From a bacterium (GTDB taxonomy: Bacteria; Bacillota_I; Bacilli_A; RF39; UBA660): a stretch of DNA of 19,338 nucleotides. How positions within the stretch are numbered: position 1 is the stretch's first letter; each line of letters opens with the position of its first letter. Below are positions 15,262-19,338 of this stretch, piece after piece. The stretch is from assembly GCA_029007685.1 (NCBI GenBank), contig JAQXIG010000144.1:1-19338 (forward strand), read 5' to 3'. The translations under genes were made by a program, and so were the position numbers. Below the pieces are notes generated by a model, which worked only from the letters and a program-made list of their open reading frames with translations, made no database searches and was not told the origin of the DNA.

Positions 15262-15447
15262 AATGAACCTAATAAAGTCAGTTTATACCCATCTATTTTA
15301 AAAAAATAAACTAGCTGAATAAGCACCACCGTTTAATACAAATACTCCTGTCTAGAGGTGGAATGATAAATTGCAAAAAAATTTCATTCGTTCACCATTG
15401 ATTTATAGCATGGGGTTTTATTTGATGTTTCCTAAGTGGGATTCACA
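15262..15447. other. Right flank of the IS30 remnant
   Basis: About 185 nt without a gene, presumably containing the right end of the insertion sequence. I compared it by eye with 14040-14174 and found no convincing terminal inverted repeat or target duplication. Confidence 0.35.
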
Positions 15448-15867
15448 TCACTTTAACAGTAGTCTTTTTTTGTTTTGTTCATGCAATTGAATACACAAAT
15501 TACTCATAGCTTCTACCTGTTTTGAAGAAAATTGAAAAGCAATATATTCGGCATTTTCTTCTGAAAGATTGATAATGGATCTTAGCCGACCACTGCCTTG
15601 CAACGCGCTTAACAACCCAAACGTATATGCTGTATTAAATGCAATACTTAAATCTACATAACTATTCTCCATCAAAATTTTATCCTCTTTTTTGACAATA
15701 TCTTCAAACAAAAAATAATATTGCGAATTATCATAAAATTGATACAAATCTTTTTCCAATTGATGATTTTCAAAGATTAAACTTTGTCCTTGAAGAACCA
15801 TAGTAGAAACCCACAGTCTCAAAAAACCATAATCAGAAATATTTGCTTTTTCACACCTTATTCTCAT
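15448..15867 (-). CDS. Hypothetical helical protein
   Basis: A 139-residue protein that I do not recognise. It begins MRIRCEKANISDYGFLRLWV and has no signal peptide or convincing membrane segment. The residues around SYVDLSIAFNTAYTFGLLSALQGSGRL and the C-terminal FSSKQVEAMSNLCIQLHEQN look helical. In-frame starts exist further upstream (15876 ATG, 15891). The GGAAGG site is 11 nt before the ATG at 15867 but only 2 nt before that at 15876, so 15867 is preferred. It lies between the insertion-sequence remnant and the second HD gene, with long spacers on both sides, and appears to be transcribed alone. Confidence 0.65.
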   Translation of the reverse strand: MRIRCEKANISDYGFLRLWVSTMVLQGQSLIFENHQLEKDLYQFYDNSQYYFLFEDIVKKEDKILMENSYVDLSIAFNTAYTFGLLSALQGSGRLRSIINLSEENAEYIAFQFSSKQVEAMSNLCIQLHEQNKKRLLLK

Positions 15868-16109
15868 AAAAAACATTTCCTTCCCAAGCAAAGATAGTAC
15901 ATAATATTTATAATACTACTTCTTATTTTACCTTTTTTAGCTTCATATTCCAATGATTTTCTATATGTTTATTGTGCCTCGCTTTTCGAATGTTAGTTTT
16001 TCTCTTTGTCTACTTTTGTTGTATCGCGTTATTAAGGAAGATTTTGTAAAAGTAATAGAAATTTTAGTAATTCAAGGAGAAGCGATTCAAACAAAATAAG
16101 AAAAGTAAC

Positions 16110-16141
16110 AAAAATTAGTGATCATCCAATCACCAATTTTT
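16110..16141 (-). terminator. Terminator right after the second HD gene
   Basis: On the minus strand AAAAATTGGTGAT (16129-16141) pairs with ATCACTAATTTTT (16110-16122): 13 pairs including one G-U, with a 6-nt loop. It starts two nt beyond the TAG stop; the T-rich distal arm provides the U tract. Confidence 0.8.
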
Positions 16142-16143
16142 GA

Positions 16144-16653
16144 CTATCTAATATAATTAAGTAGGAAAATCATCATAAAAGATACTGCTGTTGATAATTG
16201 CTTCCGAACAACATAAGTTTTTTCATAAACTGCAATGGCATCATCAATAATATTGACCATCCAACTCTCAAAATACTTAGGAAGTTTAAATGAAAACGGA
16301 AACATGTGAGTTAATATAATATCTTCTTCTATTTTTGATAACTCAAAATGCTTTTTTGCATTTTCTAATGCATATTCTGGATGTTTCACTAGATTAATCG
16401 TTTTTTGCTTGTAACTTAGATTTCCATTATCTTCAAAAAAGAAATCGTGAAGTAAAGCGGCACGTGCTATTTTCTGATAATCCATCTTCAAAAAACGTCC
16501 TACTTTATAAGACCAATAAGATACTCTAACAGAATGATCATAGCGATTACTTCCATGATGTGTAATATATGCTAGCTTAAGAAATTCCTTATGTTCTAAT
16601 ATATCATCAACCAAATTGGTATAATCTATACTGTTCAGATGACTATTCATCAT
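16144..16653 (-). CDS. HD-domain phosphohydrolase-like protein (paralogue 2)
   Basis: A 169-residue single HD domain, the second member of the pair in this window. Candidate ligands are H40 (YDHSVRVSYW), H69-D70 (LLHDFFF), H91 (KHPEYA), H116 (THMFPFSF) and D137 or D138 (NIIDDAIAVYE). The order and spacing match the protein at 6676-7221, but the last part differs: paralogue 1 has ADKYVS where this has DDAIAVYE, and its C-terminus is more hydrophobic (FMMIFLLNYI). The substrate is unknown; nucleotide or phosphoester hydrolysis is expected from the family. The start is ATG 16653 or the next codon, ATG 16650; the site AGAGGTGG lies 3-6 nt before them. It is followed at once by a strong terminator. 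Confidence 0.85.
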   Translation of the reverse strand: MMNSHLNSIDYTNLVDDILEHKEFLKLAYITHHGSNRYDHSVRVSYWSYKVGRFLKMDYQKIARAALLHDFFFEDNGNLSYKQKTINLVKHPEYALENAKKHFELSKIEEDIILTHMFPFSFKLPKYFESWMVNIIDDAIAVYEKTYVVRKQLSTAVSFMMIFLLNYIR

Positions 16654-16722
16654 TATCCACCTCTAATTAAAATTTATTATTGTACACTCGTAAATAATAC
16701 CATATATAATGAAATATTTCAA

Positions 16723-16746
16723 CAAAAAAGGAGGTTTTCCCCTCCT
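16723..16746 (-). terminator. Terminator downstream of the 53-residue gene region
   Basis: On the minus strand AGGAGG and CCTCCT (16741-16746 and 16729-16734) form a 6-bp GC-rich stem with a 6-nt loop, followed by six T. It closes whatever minus-strand transcript comes from 17309. Confidence 0.75.
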
Positions 16747-17147
16747 AATCTATATAAAGCGCTTATAAATAAAGCGTCTTAATATATATTATGGAGAAAA
16801 ATACGAAAAAGTTACTTTTTTTCTAAAATTTATCATAGTATTTTCATGGAGACTAGTGAAATACATAATCATTTATTCATCGGATTGTCTTTCTATGACA
16901 TTATGATGAGAATATTAATTACGGTTATTTAAACCAACTGATATCAAAGTATAGTGATGGAAATTTCTTAGAAAAAACTGACTCATACTAGTAACTGATT
17001 CATGATGCACTTTAACAAATCCATAGTAGTAAGTTGATGATATCCAATAAAAATGTCCTGTTTTTTAGAAAAATCTCCCATCAAAAGCATATTAAATGAA
17101 TCCATTTTCTTCGATAAAACAATACTATTATTATCCAGACTGTTTTA
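16747..17147. other. Gene-poor stretch between terminator and small gene
   Basis: About 400 nt without a supported gene. On the minus strand a frame from ATG 17105 to TGA 16983 (40 codons, starting MDSFNMLLMGDFSKKQD) is open but has no ribosome binding site. It may be a broken continuation of the gene at 17309. Confidence 0.4.
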
Positions 17148-17309
17148 TCAGTCTTTCACCAACAAATCTGCTCTTTTTAAACAAAATAAATACTCTATGT
17201 TATCTATTCCTATTACATTTATTATTTTATTTTTTTCTTCTTCGTTATATTTTAAATCATTATATACATGATCTGATAATAATATTTCTACTAAATCAAT
17301 ATAATTCAT
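17148..17309 (-). CDS. Small protein resembling the C-terminus of a CCA-adding enzyme
   Basis: A 53-residue frame with a very good start: ATG 17309 is preceded by AAAGGAGG at seven nt. The product starts MNYIDLVEILLSDHVYNDLK and continues with EEEKNKIINVIGIDNIEYLFCLKRADLLVKD. The pattern I..VIG...LE.LF.LKRADL resembles the helical C-terminal part of tRNA nucleotidyltransferases and related HD-linked proteins (K-I-G-x-E-x-L-x-x-L-x-x-L-K-x-A-D). Such enzymes are about 400 residues, so this is a fragment with a new start or a small unrelated protein. The frame ends at TGA 17148-17150, and a possible frameshifted continuation exists downstream. The functional call is weak; the start is well supported. 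Confidence 0.45.
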   Translation of the reverse strand: MNYIDLVEILLSDHVYNDLKYNEEEKNKIINVIGIDNIEYLFCLKRADLLVKD

Positions 17310-17444
17310 AAAATAGCCTCCTTTATTTCGTTATCATAATTCATATTAATACCTTTCTATGGACTACATGGTCTTATTTTATATTCATTCTTATCAGATT
17401 AATTTCTATACTTACATCGTGAATTGTAACTCCTTATTTTAAAA

Positions 17445-17463
17445 GAAAAAAAGACTATTCTTT
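17445..17463 (-). terminator. Weak terminator after the transglutaminase-like gene
   Basis: On the minus strand AAAGA and TCTTT with a 4-nt loop (17459-17463 and 17450-17454) are followed by T residues. The stem is short, so efficiency is doubtful. Confidence 0.4.
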
Positions 17464-17487
17464 AACCGTCAACATTTTTCTAATATC

Positions 17488-18123
17488 TTATTTATTTAAA
17501 GTAGATTTTGACTTTATTGAAAAAATTTCATAAGGCAAATTTTCTAAAGTTAGAACAAAAGATTTTTCTCTACCAACCAAATAATTTATATAATCCTCAG
17601 GTAAAATAACCCATTTTTTATCATCTATTATTTCCACATTTCCTTGGTTAAAAAAATTAGCAGTTTCTATATCATAATCGAAATATTCTTCAATTATTCC
17701 TCGCCCAACAATAACGCTAGTAATATCATCAAAACTATATGTTTTCTGTTCGTCATCATACACTAGATTCAATTGGTGATTTACTTGTGTACCATCATCG
17801 CAAATTACACAATAAGCTGTTATACCTACTTCTTCCAATAGTAATTTATAGTATTGACTTATTGCATTACAAATTCCTATTTTTTTATCAATAACATTTG
17901 ATAATTCTAGAAATGGATTTCTAGAAATATTTTTTTTACCTTCATGAAATTGTCGTATGTTATTCAGCATTTCATAGTCATATGATAAATGATTGCATAG
18001 ATACTCAAATATCATTTTTCTCTTTTCATAGTTACTTAAATTTTCAAAATCACAATTATAAAATATTTTTTTTAATATATTTTGTAATTTCATCCTAATT
18101 TTATCCCAATCAACTTTTTCCAT
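17488..18123 (-). CDS. Transglutaminase-like cysteine protease superfamily protein
   Basis: A 211-residue protein with the transglutaminase-like triad. Cys is C85 in KIGICNAISQYYKLLLEEVGI, His is H116 in QVNHQLNLVYDD, and Asp is D132 or D133 in YSFDDITS. The region before it, YEKRKMIFEYLCNHLSYDYE, is the usual helix ahead of the core. There is no signal peptide, so the protein appears cytoplasmic. Such proteins act as peptidases or amide-forming enzymes, and some are toxins or effectors; the substrate here is unknown. The start is uncertain: ATG 18123 lies 11 nt after GGAG, whereas the GTG at 18132 is only two nt from it. It lies about 90 nt after the C-terminal part of the broken nuclease gene and may share its transcript. 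Confidence 0.8.
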   Translation of the reverse strand: MEKVDWDKIRMKLQNILKKIFYNCDFENLSNYEKRKMIFEYLCNHLSYDYEMLNNIRQFHEGKKNISRNPFLELSNVIDKKIGICNAISQYYKLLLEEVGITAYCVICDDGTQVNHQLNLVYDDEQKTYSFDDITSVIVGRGIIEEYFDYDIETANFFNQGNVEIIDDKKWVILPEDYINYLVGREKSFVLTLENLPYEIFSIKSKSTLNK

Positions 18124-18220
18124 ATATTTCACATCTCCATTCTCTTTTTGAATTTATAATTTATTATTGTCTTTAATATGTATTATACCATATTTTTTGA
18201 ATTTAACAGACCTTAGATAA

Positions 18221-18775
18221 TCATACAATAGTACATTTATTAGATAGTTTCTTTCCTTTTTCTTGTTTTAATAATTTATGATAGATTTCAAAAACAAAAT
18301 CATCTTGTAATGTTAATCCATTCAAATTATTCTTAACATATTTACCATTACAACAAGGTGAAAAACAAATACAATGAAATTTTTGTTTTCCATCTATAAT
18401 CTCATCTAATGGTTTAACACACCATAATTTAAAAATATTATCAACATATTCAACAGTTAGATAACTAACTGATTTAATGCTCCATTCATCATCAGGATTG
18501 TAATAACAGTCACTATACCAAACTATTATATTATCTTGTTGAAAGCTCCGTAAAATTTCATCATTAGAGAATGTATATTGTTGATTCATTAAATACATTA
18601 AACACTCAAACAATTCCATATCTTCATTTACAGTAATCACATTTTCGTATTCCCTCGATATTATTCTATTATCACTACAATACTCTATAACATATTTGTT
18701 ATCTTTCTTACAAATAATTATTCCGATAGTCTTATCTTGATTAACTTTCTTTAAATTATTATCTAGATAATTCAT
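18221..18775 (-). CDS. DUF1016/YhcG nuclease C-terminal end joined to a cysteine-rich tail
   Basis: This 184-codon frame starts at an internal ATG of a larger frame. Its first 45 residues (MNYLDNNLKKVNQDKTIGII to ISREYENV) are the usual C-terminal end of DUF1016 (YhcG-type) PDDEXK nucleases, and the same frame stays open upstream to about 18927 with the nuclease core. After residue 46 comes about 138 residues that the family does not normally have. It contains WYSDCYYNPDDEW (87-99) and FHCICFSPCCNGKYV (133-147), a cluster of five cysteines that could bind metal. The tail may be a fused second domain, or a separate gene joined after loss of a stop codon. The ATG at 18775 has no ribosome binding site, so it is probably not a true start. 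Confidence 0.55.
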   Translation of the reverse strand: MNYLDNNLKKVNQDKTIGIIICKKDNKYVIEYCSDNRIISREYENVITVNEDMELFECLMYLMNQQYTFSNDEILRSFQQDNIIVWYSDCYYNPDDEWSIKSVSYLTVEYVDNIFKLWCVKPLDEIIDGKQKFHCICFSPCCNGKYVKNNLNGLTLQDDFVFEIYHKLLKQEKGKKLSNKCTIV

Positions 18776-19338
18776 ATATACTTTTATCTTACCTATATGT
18801 TCTTCCCTAAGTTCAGTTACTTTAAGTTCTACAATTACATAACAATTAAATTCTATATTAAAAAGGAGTAAATCAATATAATTGTATTTATCTCCTAATT
18901 TAATTTTATGTTCACTTCCAATAAATGAAAAGAACTACCAAGTTCTTTCAGAAATGATTCTATATCCTATAATATTAGTTTTCGTAATATCTTTTCTGAG
19001 ATTTCAGTATAATTATTACTATTTTTAATTAATACAGGATCCTTAACAAAATCTACTACTTTTGATTCTTGAACTGAGATTAACTTGTTTTTAGTTTTTT
19101 CATCTAAACATTCATACTCTTTCGTTTTGATTTTATATCTTAAATCATTTCTACTTAAATTTTGTTCTATAGAAATATTTAAATAATATATTAATTCATT
19201 TTCATCTTTTATTGGTAACAATTCAGTATATCGCCATTGGTGACACTTCTTCATTACTAAACACATTATAAAATTGTTTCATTCTAAATAATGCTCTTCT
19301 ATTATATTTTTTACCAACTTCAATAACTAATTTTTTAG
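18776..19338 (-). pseudogene. DUF1016/YhcG-type nuclease, broken, running off the right edge
   Basis: The nuclease can be read in three pieces. From the right edge a frame reads KKLVIEVGKKYNRRALFRMK and QFYNVFSNEEVSPM. A frameshift near 19230-19245 moves it to the frame WRYTELLPIKDENELIYYLN, ending KILRKLIL at an in-frame TAG (18967-18969). The same frame then goes on as DIESFLKELGSSF, and a second frameshift near 18925-18930 leads to FIGSEHKIKLGDKYN and YIDLLLFNIEFNCYVIVELK. The Asp in YID and the E-L-K triplet are the PDDEXK catalytic residues and are intact. The family is linked to defence and DNA recombination, often near restriction-modification genes. Two frameshifts and a stop make it non-functional here unless rescued. 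The N-terminus lies outside the window. Confidence 0.85.

Noticed and set aside
17053..17311. Two overlapping plus-strand frames of about 71 codons
   Set aside because: They are antisense to the well-started small gene at 17309 and have low-complexity Phe/Leu/Ser composition typical of AT-rich noise.
3989..18969. In-frame TAG codons at 3989, 13297 and 18967 suggesting that UAG is recoded
   Set aside because: All three lie in genes that are also truncated, frameshifted or missing catalytic residues. TAG is the normal terminal stop of intact genes ending at 6676, 8109, 10990 and 16144, so recoding is unlikely.
1..19338. CRISPR arrays, ribosomal RNA genes, large riboswitches
   Set aside because: No regularly spaced repeats, no rRNA-like blocks and no leader resembling a known riboswitch were seen on either strand.

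Overview
The window is AT-rich (by eye near 30% GC) Gram-positive DNA. It uses the standard bacterial code: TGA, TAA and TAG all end intact genes and tryptophan is TGG. Most genes have strong GGAGG-type ribosome binding sites close to the start. This fits a low-GC Firmicute of the class Bacilli, possibly a host-associated Erysipelotrichales- or RF39-like lineage; that placement is inference. Two tRNA genes, for Thr(GGU) and Arg(CCU), each sit beside wreckage of mobile DNA.

Layout. Positions 300-2590 (minus) hold cardiolipin synthase followed by a small anchored DUF3298-type protein and a terminator. The tRNA-Thr gene at 2690 (plus) opens a decayed stretch to about 4130. It holds a small gene interrupted at a run of ten A, two hairpins, a broken hypothetical gene, and the N-terminal remnant of a large serine recombinase. 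An intact DUF2935 ferritin-like gene follows (4135-5031, plus). From 12435 down to 5268 runs a minus-strand block of seven main genes: a degenerate phosphoglycerate mutase homologue, a short-chain dehydrogenase, a membrane protein with a lysozyme-like segment, a two-helix membrane protein, an anchored thioredoxin-like protein, an HD-domain protein and a membrane protein with a papain-like C-terminal domain. Several act at or outside the membrane, so the block may serve cell-envelope upkeep, but terminators split it into several transcripts.

Positions 12440-15300 are the second decayed zone: a 5' half-copy of tRNA-Arg with its promoter, a tyrosine-integrase remnant, the intact tRNA-Arg in inverted orientation, and an IS30-family transposase broken by frameshifts. 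After it come a hypothetical gene, a second HD-domain gene (paralogue of the first), a 53-residue gene resembling the C-terminus of a CCA-adding enzyme, a transglutaminase-like gene, and a broken DUF1016/YhcG-type nuclease gene that runs off the right edge.

I did not find a convincing new multi-gene system. The observations most worth checking are the inverted tRNA-Arg 5'-half duplication around an integrase remnant, the mutase homologue without its metal ligands, the membrane-tethered lysozyme-like and papain-like proteins, the A10 frameshift gene, and the repeated placing of terminators across stop codons.
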